In this document: positions 1-6,945 of the stretch, piece by piece
How positions within the stretch are numbered: position 1 is the first letter of the stretch
Layout of the letters: every line of letters begins with the position of its first letter
DNA from: an uncultured Clostridia bacterium
GTDB taxonomy: Bacteria; Bacillota; Clostridia; UBA1381
Direction: 5' to 3'
NCBI GenBank assembly: GCA_934462945.1
Contig: CAKSJF010000027.1
Coordinates: 1 to 29,918 of the forward strand
Length of the DNA: 29,918 nt
Made by a program: the position numbers and the translations under genes
Notes under the pieces: model-generated
Database searches by the model: none
What the model was told of the DNA's origin: nothing
What the model saw: the letters and a program-made list of their open reading frames with translations, nothing else

Positions 1-407
1 TTGGTAGTTCTCTTGAATTTTATTGTAGTGTTATCATATGTGTATTCTTTATATGTTCCATCGCTTACATAAGACCAAGCGGCAGGAACCTGAGTTGAAA
101 GTCCAAGAATATTTAATGCAGTATCTCCGCAGGGAACGATGGTCCAGCCAAAGTTTCTCGCCAAAGCTTCTGCTACACGGGAAGGAGACGGAGCGATATA
201 TTCTTTCAGAAAGTCGCTATATACAGGCTTATCATATATGCCTCGCATAACTCTTCTGATTACTCCGTCTTCTTCAAGTCTTGAAAGTATAACGCCTACT
301 CTTGAATTCTCAATTACATCTGCAAAATCCACCGTAGTAAATACAGAACCTTCCGGAGAATTCATAATGCGTGTTTTTATGATATTTGCATTGCTTGATA
401 CACTCAT
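1..407 (-). CDS. AbiEi-type (DUF6088-like) antitoxin / transcriptional regulator, partial
   Basis: The 5' part of a minus-strand gene runs off the left edge of the window; about 135 codons are visible with no stop. It starts at ATG 405-407 behind a GAGGTGG ribosome site. The N-terminal ~65 residues look like a winged helix (VFTTVDFADV, VGVILSRLEEDGVIRRV, RGIYDKP), followed by PSPSRVAEALARNFGW and ALNILGLSTQVP. This layout is what I know from the AbiEi/DUF6088 antitoxins of type IV abortive-infection toxin-antitoxin systems, in which the antitoxin also represses its own promoter. The AbiEii nucleotidyltransferase toxin would normally follow downstream, outside the window, so the pair cannot be confirmed. 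The gene looks more AT-rich than its neighbours, which would suit an acquired defence module. Assignment is from remembered family features, not a search. Confidence 0.72.
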   Translation of the reverse strand, partial: MSVSSNANIIKTRIMNSPEGSVFTTVDFADVIENSRVGVILSRLEEDGVIRRVMRGIYDKPVYSDFLKEYIAPSPSRVAEALARNFGWTIVPCGDTALNILGLSTQVPAAWSYVSDGTYKEYTYDNTTIKFKRTT

Positions 408-422
408 AATCCACCTCAATAG

Positions 423-456
423 TTTGATAAAAATATTATACATCGTTTTTATCAAA
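423..456. repeat. Operator-like palindrome, copy 1
   Basis: Inverted repeat with perfect 11-bp arms TTTGATAAAAA (423-433) and TTTTTATCAAA (446-456). It covers the -10 element and most of the spacer of the antitoxin promoter. A second copy of its 28-bp core lies 44 bp away. AbiEi antitoxins are known to autoregulate through inverted repeats, so this is the probable binding site (inference). Confidence 0.75.
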
Positions 457-463
457 AAGTCAA
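435..463 (-). promoter_or_regulatory. Promoter of the AbiEi-like gene
   Basis: Read on the minus strand: -35 TTGACT (458-463), 17-bp spacer, -10 TATAAT (435-440). The predicted start of transcription lies about 20 nt before the ATG. The promoter is embedded in the palindromic operators described separately, so a protein bound there would block RNA polymerase. Confidence 0.82.
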
Positions 464-469
464 TTTTTC

Positions 470-497
470 GATAAAAATATTATATATTATTTTTATC
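470..497. repeat. Operator-like palindrome, copy 2
   Basis: GATAAAAA (470-477) and TTTTTATC (490-497) form an inverted repeat, and the 28-bp unit repeats the core of copy 1 (426-453) almost base for base. The two start points are 44 bp apart, about four helical turns, which would place two bound repressors on the same DNA face. It lies just upstream of the -35 box. Confidence 0.72.
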
Positions 498-546
498 ATT
501 TTAATTCAGATATGATTTACTATGTCACTCCTTGCCTTTTTTATGC

Positions 547-1248
547 TTATGCATCATCTGCCATTTGGCGCTCTTTCATTTTACGCCAGCTTAAAAATCC
601 GTAAATGTCGTTGATGAGGAAGGCGACAAAGCAAACAACGACCGAAATATAGCGTGCATCTGTAAGGCTTGCCAAAACCCATAAAACAATCAGGACAACA
701 TCATTTGCTGCATACCCTAACGCATAAAACGGGCTTCGTCTGAAAGTAAGGTAAACAGCAACAAAACTCGTCGTGACCGAGATTGTACTCGGTATGATGT
801 TTTCCGTATGAAAGGCATCCAAAACAAAATAAAAAACGACAGTCACCACGACAGTCAATATCCACATGAACACAATTTCTTTTCTGCAAAGAGTGTTTAC
901 TTTCACCTCCGCCTTATTGCCGTTATACGGGTTTTTCAGCCACGAGATAAGAGCAAATACCGCCATCGGCATGGTCATTCCGAGATAGGTGAGCATTTCG
1001 CCGTAATATGAGAAAGTAAATGAAATAACCCCGTACAGTAAGCTGAAAATAATCATTAAAAATTGTCCGAACGGATTTCCTTTCGCATTAAAGATCAGTG
1101 ATGTAACGCCGATCAACGACGCTGTCAGCGTCAGATAGTTTTCCCGGTCAAACACGCAAAATGATACCGCGATAAGGATCACGGACGAACACCAAAGCAA
1201 AAGTTCACCCTTTGAAAAATAGCTGATAAGTTTTTTTACACTTTTCAT
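547..1248 (-). CDS. pnuC: PnuC-like vitamin/nucleoside transporter
   Basis: A 233-aa integral membrane protein with about seven hydrophobic helices, e.g. LLLWCSSVILIAVSF and YISVVVCFVAFLINDIYGF. The C-terminal NDIYGFLSWRKM motif and overall length fit the PnuC family (nicotinamide riboside; relatives PnuT and PnuX carry thiamine or riboflavin). The start at 1248 is preferred over an upstream ATG at 1284 because GGAGG (1256-1260) sits 7 nt before it, and the upstream codon lies inside a terminator hairpin. The gene has its own promoter and a ~200-nt structured leader, so it is probably controlled by attenuation. The substrate cannot be decided from sequence; I see no TPP or FMN riboswitch consensus that would point to thiamine or riboflavin. 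Confidence 0.82.
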   Translation of the reverse strand: MKSVKKLISYFSKGELLLWCSSVILIAVSFCVFDRENYLTLTASLIGVTSLIFNAKGNPFGQFLMIIFSLLYGVISFTFSYYGEMLTYLGMTMPMAVFALISWLKNPYNGNKAEVKVNTLCRKEIVFMWILTVVVTVVFYFVLDAFHTENIIPSTISVTTSFVAVYLTFRRSPFYALGYAANDVVLIVLWVLASLTDARYISVVVCFVAFLINDIYGFLSWRKMKERQMADDA

Positions 1249-1447
1249 CAGAAAACCTCCAAAAAAACAAGCATCCGCATGCACATCTTCTAAGACCTAA
1301 CGATGTGCAGACGAATGCTCTGCATTCTACTACTCGGTAGCAGTAATATCAATATAAAACTATCTCTTAACCCTTTACTGAGAACAAAAAGTAATGCAAT
1401 ATAACTCGAAAATAATTTATCATTACAGAAATCCTCAGTAACAAGTT
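1249..1447 (-). promoter_or_regulatory. Structured 5' leader of pnuC, candidate riboswitch/attenuator
   Basis: About 200 nt lie between the predicted transcription start and the pnuC ATG. In transcript order there is an 8-bp outer stem (TTACTGAG at 1375-1382 on the plus strand against CTCAGTAA at 1434-1441) enclosing a 6-bp stem (1391-1396 with 1421-1426). Next comes a 7-bp hairpin with loop CGA (CTGCTAC/GTAGTAG). Then two short hairpins, GAATGC-AGA-GCATTC and TGCAGA/TCTGCA, use the 5' arm of the final terminator and could act as antiterminator. I could not match it to TPP, FMN, preQ1, purine, THF or NAD+-II consensus from memory. Confidence 0.55.
1261..1318 (-). terminator. Leader terminator before the pnuC ribosome site
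   Basis: On the minus strand a two-part stem forms: GCATTCG with CGGATGC (one G-U pair), then GCACATC with GATGTGC, around a 14-nt loop. It is followed directly by TTGTTTTTTT (1261-1270). The ribosome site GGAGG begins right after the T run, so termination here would silence pnuC. Confidence 0.8.
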
Positions 1448-1453
1448 TATTTA

Positions 1454-1482
1454 ATTATACATTATTTCAATCAATTTGTCAA
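1454..1482 (-). promoter_or_regulatory. Promoter of pnuC
   Basis: Perfect consensus on the minus strand: TTGACA (1477-1482), 17-bp spacer, TATAAT (1454-1459). It stands downstream of the pyrimidine operon's last gene. A weak hairpin without a T run (about 1520-1550) lies between them, so some read-through from the operon is possible. Confidence 0.88.
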
Positions 1483-1552
1483 GTTTTTTATATAATCCGG
1501 ATTATTCTTTCTGAAGCTTAATTTGCGGCATTGATGATCAAACCGCAAAAAA

Positions 1553-2704
1553 CTAAATCAACGCTTTGTATATTGCCGCAATGTCATCTCCGCTGACATT
1601 TTTGCGTGTATTCGCCGGACTGCCGCTTGCAAGTGCGTCTGATGTCATTTTAGGAATTGCGTCTATGAATTGACTGCGTTTAATTCCATAACCGGATAAG
1701 GTTGGAACTTCGCACTTTTTGCAGATTTCAACCAAGCCGTCTATGAACCGGTCTGCTGCCTGTTCGTCACTGTCTGATGCATCTGCCGTGCCGACTGCTC
1801 GCGACAGCTCGGCAAACCGTTCCACCGCGCCGTCCTTTGCAAATTCCATACACTGACATAAAAGCATCGCATTAGAAAGTCCGTGCGGCACATGAAACAA
1901 TGCGCCGATCGGACGGCTCATGCCGTGTACAATAGTAACTGACGAGTTATTAATACAGATTCCTGCCTCCAGCGCCGCAATCGACATTTCACGTCTCGCC
2001 GCGTCATTTTCTCCATCTTTGTATGCAGCCGGAAGATTTTTAAAAATCCGCCCTACCGCAGAGATTGCCAGAGCATCAGTCAGCGGCTGTGCCTGTTTGG
2101 AAGTATATGCCTCAATCGCATGGGTAAGCGCGTCCAGTCCGGTTGATGCTGTGATGCTTTTAGGAGAGCTTTTCGTGTTTTCATAATCTACAATCGCCAG
2201 ATCCGGCAGGAGAGACGCTCCCTTTAACAGCATTTTGACATCCGTTTTCGCATCGGTAATAACGGTAAACTTTGTTGCCTCCGAGCCTGTTCCGGCTGTG
2301 GTCGGAATGGCTGCCATCGGCGGAAAATCGCCGCTGATTTCCTTTCCCATATAATCGCTGAGCTTTCCGCCGCAGACCAGAAGAACAGCAATTGCCTTAA
2401 TTGCATCCAACGGACTTCCGCCGCCGATTCCGATCAGAAAATCACAGTTGTTTTCACGATAGACGCGGAGTCCCTCATCAATCATCACGTTGGTCGGCTC
2501 GCCGGTAATATCTTTAAAAATAACGCAGTCCAATCCGTTTTCGGAAAGCTTTGATACCAGCATTTTAAAAGCGTCAAGTTCTGAAACAATCCGTCCCGTT
2601 ACAATGAGCGGTTTTTTGCCCATTGTAACAAGATATTGGACGGAATTTTCGATTGCGCCGCTGCCGGTTATGATTTTTTTCGGAGTCAGAAATTCCTTGC
2701 TCAT
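1553..2704 (-). CDS. Iron-containing alcohol dehydrogenase, probable malonate semialdehyde reductase
   Basis: A 383-aa group III (Fe-dependent) alcohol dehydrogenase. Visible features are the nucleotide-binding GIGGGSPLDAIKA, IPTTAGTGSEAT, and metal ligands D191, H195 (GLDALTHAIEAY), H260 (VHGMSRP) and H274 (HVPHG). The position matching the second histidine of the family's HGMAH motif is arginine here (R264). The start at 2704 has GGAGG 9 nt upstream; the longer frame adds six residues inside the preceding gene. It is the last gene of the pyrimidine operon, overlapping the ribosome site with the stop of the hydrolase gene. By context it most likely reduces malonate semialdehyde, made by the aminotransferase, to 3-hydroxypropionate. 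The substrate is inference; the fold assignment is secure. Confidence 0.88.
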   Translation of the reverse strand: MSKEFLTPKKIITGSGAIENSVQYLVTMGKKPLIVTGRIVSELDAFKMLVSKLSENGLDCVIFKDITGEPTNVMIDEGLRVYRENNCDFLIGIGGGSPLDAIKAIAVLLVCGGKLSDYMGKEISGDFPPMAAIPTTAGTGSEATKFTVITDAKTDVKMLLKGASLLPDLAIVDYENTKSSPKSITASTGLDALTHAIEAYTSKQAQPLTDALAISAVGRIFKNLPAAYKDGENDAARREMSIAALEAGICINNSSVTIVHGMSRPIGALFHVPHGLSNAMLLCQCMEFAKDGAVERFAELSRAVGTADASDSDEQAADRFIDGLVEICKKCEVPTLSGYGIKRSQFIDAIPKMTSDALASGSPANTRKNVSGDDIAAIYKALI

Positions 2705-2705
2705 T

Positions 2706-3977
2706 TTAATTTTCCTCCGCATCTGCCTTTAATACGGCATTCAGCATTACCGTTGCACCCTCGGTGCAATGCTCCACACTCGAAAATTCCGGTTCGCAGT
2801 GAGAAAGTCCATCCTTTGACTGCACAAAAATCATAGTGGTCGGCAGCATATAGGATGCAAACTGCGCGTCGTGTCCGGCGCCGGAATGAATATACTGATG
2901 CTTGATTCCAGCCTCCTCACAAGCCTCCTTGACATAGCCAACCAGTTTTTTATCCCAGTAAACCGTGTCACGGTTCCAAGCCTTTTCCACCTCGCACCGG
3001 CAGCCTGCCCATTCTTTATCGGCACAGCTCTTTACAATTGCAAGTACCTTTTCTAAAACCTCCGGTTTTTCATGCCGGGAATCAAACGAAAAATCAAAGT
3101 AATCCGGAACACAGGTATGAACACACGGATGGCATACTACTTCGCCTGTGGTGTAAACCAGATCGTCCACACCAAGCTTATCAATTTCCGTATGCAGATA
3201 GTCGAGCGCAAGTGCAGCTGCATAAAATGCATCGCGCCGTTTCGGCATAGGGAACGTGCCGGCATGGGTTGTCTGCCCGTAGAATTTCAGTCTGTAATTA
3301 AACATTCCCAAAACGCAGTCTACCACACCGATATCATTTCCGGCATCCTCCAGAATCGGACCTTGCTCAATATGCGTTTCAAACATGTACTGATAACGCT
3401 CGGGAGAAAGCCGGTATTTTTTATCCCCCTGAAAACCTGATTTTGCAAGCGCCTCCCCAAAGGTCTTGGTCGGATCGAGAATACTTTTAGATGCCATCAT
3501 ATCCTCATATTTGAATTTTTGACGAATGTCCTCCGGGAGATAGTCATAGCATACTACACCTGAAATCATCATAGCCGGCGGATAGAGAGAACCCTCCTCA
3601 TTCGTCCAGATCATCGCCGTTAACGGATGCTTATGCGGAATTTTCTTTTCAAAAACGGTTTCCAAAACCTCCATAGCAGACATAACACCTAAGATACCGT
3701 CATAGTTGCCGCCGTTTTTTACTGAATCCACATGCGATGCCATTACAATTCTTTTAGCATCCGGATCACTTCCCGGCAGCGTTGCATAAATGTTTGCCAC
3801 ATCATCCACTTCAATTTCCGCACCGATTGCTTTCATTCGTTTCAGAAATTCATTTCTTGCCATAATGGCTTCCGGCGACAGGGAATATCTTGTGATTCCG
3901 CCATGACCGGCATCCCCAAATTTACTAAAGGTTTTGATTTTATCTTCCATTCTTTCTTTACTACATGCATACATCAT
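2706..3977 (-). CDS. M20-family Zn hydrolase: N-carbamoyl-beta-alanine amidohydrolase / hydantoinase-carbamoylase family
   Basis: A 423-aa amidase of the AllC/HyuC/beta-ureidopropionase group. Binuclear metal ligands can be read as H82 (MASHVDS), D93 (GGNYDG), E127/E128 (WTNEEGS), H202 (FETHIEQGP) and the late histidine in GLSHCEPE. In the operon it would cleave N-carbamoyl-beta-alanine to beta-alanine, CO2 and ammonia, step three of reductive pyrimidine degradation. The start at 3977 is chosen because AAGGA ends 6 nt upstream; the longer frame from 4022 would overlap the preceding gene. Alternatives in the family are allantoate or N-carbamoyl-L-amino acid hydrolases, but the adjacent dihydropyrimidinase and dihydropyrimidine dehydrogenase favour the pyrimidine intermediate. 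Confidence 0.87.
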   Translation of the reverse strand: MMYACSKERMEDKIKTFSKFGDAGHGGITRYSLSPEAIMARNEFLKRMKAIGAEIEVDDVANIYATLPGSDPDAKRIVMASHVDSVKNGGNYDGILGVMSAMEVLETVFEKKIPHKHPLTAMIWTNEEGSLYPPAMMISGVVCYDYLPEDIRQKFKYEDMMASKSILDPTKTFGEALAKSGFQGDKKYRLSPERYQYMFETHIEQGPILEDAGNDIGVVDCVLGMFNYRLKFYGQTTHAGTFPMPKRRDAFYAAALALDYLHTEIDKLGVDDLVYTTGEVVCHPCVHTCVPDYFDFSFDSRHEKPEVLEKVLAIVKSCADKEWAGCRCEVEKAWNRDTVYWDKKLVGYVKEACEEAGIKHQYIHSGAGHDAQFASYMLPTTMIFVQSKDGLSHCEPEFSSVEHCTEGATVMLNAVLKADAEEN

Positions 3978-3994
3978 GATCATTCCTTTCTTAT

Positions 3995-4390
3995 TTATTG
4001 TTGCTCCGGTATTCTCCAGCAATTTTCCAAAAGCGTTACAATATCCTCATTCGGAACATATGCCACAGGGCATTCCTGCTGATTTTCCAGCTCCAGAATA
4101 AAGAGATATTTATCATCCCAGTCCACCAGATATGCCGTTTTAATCTCTGCGCTCAGATTCAGACTTTTCTTTAATTCTTTTTTTCCGCGCGCACAGCCGT
4201 ATATAATTCCATCCCACGGAGTCTGAAAGCTCAGCTTGCTTTGCAGTTTATATTTCATATGAATTTCCACTGCAAATTCTGTAATCCCCATCGGAATATG
4301 GCGCATATCATTTCCGATTGTCCGGAATTTTTCCGGCGTGATATATTCTTTCAGTGAGCTGAATTTCACATTTTTATAGCGTTCAGACAT
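3995..4390 (-). CDS. Hypothetical protein inside the pyrimidine operon
   Basis: A 131-aa soluble protein that I do not recognise. It has no signal peptide or membrane segment and no cysteine-rich motif. It is mixed alpha/beta in appearance, with TPWDGIIYGCARGKKELKKSL and AYLVDWDDKYLFILELEN as the most distinctive stretches. The start at 4390 has GAGGAGG about 7 nt upstream. It sits 31 nt after the aminotransferase gene and 17 nt before the hydrolase start, so it is translated as part of the operon. Its place between two pathway enzymes suggests an accessory role in pyrimidine catabolism, for example an enzyme partner or an intermediate-handling protein, but nothing in the sequence shows which. 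Confidence 0.75.
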   Translation of the reverse strand: MSERYKNVKFSSLKEYITPEKFRTIGNDMRHIPMGITEFAVEIHMKYKLQSKLSFQTPWDGIIYGCARGKKELKKSLNLSAEIKTAYLVDWDDKYLFILELENQQECPVAYVPNEDIVTLLENCWRIPEQQ

Positions 4391-4421
4391 TATGACACCT
4401 CCTCAGCCGATCTACAGCCTC

Positions 4422-5750
4422 TTAATAGATTCCGTTGATCTCTGCAATCACCTCATCGACCTTCTTCATTTCTTCCTTTATCTGCTCCGGCGTAATAATC
4501 AGCGGCGGGCAAATGAGAATCATGTTTTCATGCGAATAGGTCATAAAGCCTTTTTCCTTGAGCTTTCCGATAATCGATTTCATAATGCCGGCAGGGTCTT
4601 TTCCGTATTCCACAAGCGGAGCTTTGGTTTCTCTGTCCCGCACCAGTTCAATTGCGGAGAATAAGCCGATATACCGCACATCACCGACAATTTCATATTT
4701 TTCTTTTAACGCTTCCAGTTCCTCTCCTAAAACCTTACCCGAGGCATTGACGTTTTCGAGGATTTTTGCGTCATCATAATATTTCAGGCAGGCAACACCA
4801 GCCGCACATGCAAGCGGATGGCCGCTATAGGTGAGTCCGCAGGAGAGAAGATGGTCATCAAAATACTCTGCAATTTTTTTGCTGACAACCACACCGCCGA
4901 GCTGTACATATCCGCAGGTAACGCCCTTGGCAAAGGAGACAATGTCCGGCTTTACATCAAAATTCTCAAACGCAAACATTTTTCCTGTCCGTCCGAAGCC
5001 TGCCATGACCTCGTCGCAAATCATCATAATTCCAAACTCATCACAAATTTTCCGGACACCGTTTAAATAACCTTTCGGCGGAATAATCACACCGTTTGAA
5101 CCTGTGATCGTTTCCATCACAATCGCCGCAACATTCTCAGCGCCCTCATAAATCACCTGTTCACGCAGCTTTGCCACATAATATTCCGCTGCCTCCTCCT
5201 CGGATGCAAAGTTGATTTTCTCGCGGTACACATACGGATCAAAAAATTTGACAAACCCCGGTGCGCCCGGCTCTAGTGGGTATCTTCTCGGCTCACCGGT
5301 CAGATTTCCTGCGCCGTAGGTAGAGCCGTGATAGCTTCTGTAGCGCGAAAAGACTTTCTGTCTGCCGGTATACATACGCGCAATCTTGACGGCATTTTCA
5401 TTTGCATCCGCTCCGCCGTTTGTAAAGAATACTTTTCCCATATTCTCCGGCATTCTCTCTATAATCATTTTTGCAAGCTCGCCTCTCGGCTCTGACCCGT
5501 ATGCAGGAGAGAGGTAACAATACTTTTCTGCCTGCTCCTTAATAGCATCTATGATTTGTCTGTTTCCGTGTCCAACGTTCAGGTTTACCAGCTGAGAGGA
5601 CATGTCGGTATATCGGTTTCCGTCAAAATCCCACATGTAAATTCCCTCTGCTTTTTCAATCGGAATTGGATTTAAGCCTTTTTGCTTAGACCAGGACTGT
5701 AGATTGTAAGTGGTATGGTTTTCTTTGATTTTTAATGCTTTCTCATTCAT
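4422..5750 (-). CDS. Class III PLP aminotransferase, probable beta-alanine transaminase
   Basis: A 442-aa omega-amino-acid aminotransferase. Family landmarks are the N-terminal GIYMWDFDGNRYTDM, the cofactor-binding FFTNGGADANENAVKIAR and SYHGSTYGAGN, D246 in ICDEVMAGFGRTGK, and the Schiff-base lysine K275 in FAKGVTCGY. In this operon it should move the amino group of beta-alanine to 2-oxoglutarate or pyruvate, giving malonate semialdehyde for the neighbouring alcohol dehydrogenase. The start is one base past the stop of pucR (TAAAATG), and its GGAGG lies inside the last codons of pucR, so translation is probably coupled. Related enzymes use taurine or other omega-amines, so the substrate rests on context. 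Confidence 0.88.
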   Translation of the reverse strand: MNEKALKIKENHTTYNLQSWSKQKGLNPIPIEKAEGIYMWDFDGNRYTDMSSQLVNLNVGHGNRQIIDAIKEQAEKYCYLSPAYGSEPRGELAKMIIERMPENMGKVFFTNGGADANENAVKIARMYTGRQKVFSRYRSYHGSTYGAGNLTGEPRRYPLEPGAPGFVKFFDPYVYREKINFASEEEAAEYYVAKLREQVIYEGAENVAAIVMETITGSNGVIIPPKGYLNGVRKICDEFGIMMICDEVMAGFGRTGKMFAFENFDVKPDIVSFAKGVTCGYVQLGGVVVSKKIAEYFDDHLLSCGLTYSGHPLACAAGVACLKYYDDAKILENVNASGKVLGEELEALKEKYEIVGDVRYIGLFSAIELVRDRETKAPLVEYGKDPAGIMKSIIGKLKEKGFMTYSHENMILICPPLIITPEQIKEEMKKVDEVIAEINGIY

Positions 5751-5751
5751 T

Positions 5752-6924
5752 TTAAATTCCTCCGTTTTCCTTTTGCAGCGCTTTGATTTTGAAAGCTAAC
5801 AGCAGCTCTGCTTTCTTTTCTCCTGTCAGCTCAAGATTGAAGATTGATTTAATATTTTTAATTTTCGTATTCACTGTGTTGCGATGGAATCCGTAATGGT
5901 CTGCGACTGCCATGACAGAACCGTCGCAAAGCAGGTATTCATACAGTATTTTTGCATAATCTGTTTTATATTCCTGATCATAACGCAGGATTTCTTCCAG
6001 CTGCTCTGCGGCAAATTCTTTTAAGATCGTCTGATCCTGTACGCCTAAAAGTAGCTTGTTCACCCCTATTTCGGGATAAAGCGCATAGCCCTGATGCCTG
6101 GAAGCTGCCGTTTTTCTTGCCGCCTCCGCTTCGGAAAGTAATTTTGCAACCGATTGATACCCCTTGCGTTCGGAGGAAATTCCCATGGTATAGGGAATAT
6201 CCTTTTGCTCAGAAATCACATCCAGAGTTTCGGTCAGATTTCGTATCACCGTCTGATTCATATCCTGCCGGATCACCACAATCGTACGATCCAGAATGAA
6301 CATTGCAGACGGATAATCCTTGGATTTTGCAAGAATACTCCAAAGCTTAATGTGATTTCTGCATTCAAACTCCTCCGTTATATTTTTTTCATCTCGGTAA
6401 AACCTCAGGGTAAACACCCGGTATCCAACCGTCTTGCTGAACCCATGCTGTTCCAGAAACGAGCGATACTTTTTCCCCTGCTCCGGTGATAGGATCATGT
6501 TTTTAAACGCTTCTGCCGCAGTGGTTTCGATCTTTTCATTCTCGATAATACGCCGGCAGAAATCGTATGTAATATCAATAATATAAACGCTCCACGGCAG
6601 CGTGAATAGCGGGAATCCCTCTTTGTTGCAATAATCAATAACCTCTTTCGGAACATCTGCAAGATAAGGACCGATATTTACCACAACACCGGACGCTCCA
6701 TGCTGTTTTAAACGTCTGACAAACTCTAAGAGCGGATCCTTTCCGACGTGACCGATACCGGTTGTAAACACAAGCTCATTTCCATGCAGAAAATCCGGCA
6801 CCTGCCGATCCTCCACCATATGCACCCAACGCACCGTATTGGTCATACCGGCTTTTCCGGCAATCAGCTTTAAATTATATTTTGTTTCCGTATCACTGCA
6901 TAGCTGTTTCAACATAATTGACAT
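5752..6924 (-). CDS. pucR: PucR-family transcriptional regulator
   Basis: A 390-aa regulator. The N-terminal ~120 residues match the PucR/purine-catabolism-regulator domain (NTVRWVHMVEDRQVPDFLHGNELVFTTG spans about 29-56). A middle GGDEF-like/CdaR-type region with AEAARKTAA follows. The C-terminal HTH_30 helix-turn-helix is SVMAVADHYGFHRNTVNTKI, followed by KNIKSIFNLEL. Such proteins control purine, hydantoin or pyrimidine breakdown operons in response to an intermediate. It lies within the operon, 21 nt after the dehydrogenase gene, so it probably controls its own operon from the promoter at 13467-13495 (inference). The start at 6924 has AAAGGGGG 7 nt upstream. The symbol reflects the family, not proven orthology with Bacillus subtilis pucR. 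Confidence 0.85.
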   Translation of the reverse strand: MSIMLKQLCSDTETKYNLKLIAGKAGMTNTVRWVHMVEDRQVPDFLHGNELVFTTGIGHVGKDPLLEFVRRLKQHGASGVVVNIGPYLADVPKEVIDYCNKEGFPLFTLPWSVYIIDITYDFCRRIIENEKIETTAAEAFKNMILSPEQGKKYRSFLEQHGFSKTVGYRVFTLRFYRDEKNITEEFECRNHIKLWSILAKSKDYPSAMFILDRTIVVIRQDMNQTVIRNLTETLDVISEQKDIPYTMGISSERKGYQSVAKLLSEAEAARKTAASRHQGYALYPEIGVNKLLLGVQDQTILKEFAAEQLEEILRYDQEYKTDYAKILYEYLLCDGSVMAVADHYGFHRNTVNTKIKNIKSIFNLELTGEKKAELLLAFKIKALQKENGGI

Positions 6925-6945
6925 CAGAAAGCCCCCTTTCCCTGA

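Noticed and set aside
139..474. Plus-strand open frame of 111 codons over the left edge.
   Set aside because: It is antisense to the AbiEi-like gene, whose minus-strand frame has a ribosome site, promoter and recognisable protein.
1249..1447. TPP riboswitch upstream of pnuC.
   Set aside because: The CUGAGA and ACCUGAU-type elements are not present in the right order, although CTGAG occurs once in the outer stem.
1510..1552. Terminator at the end of the pyrimidine operon.
   Set aside because: A TTTGCGG/CCGCAAA hairpin is present but lacks a T run on the minus strand; too weak to call.
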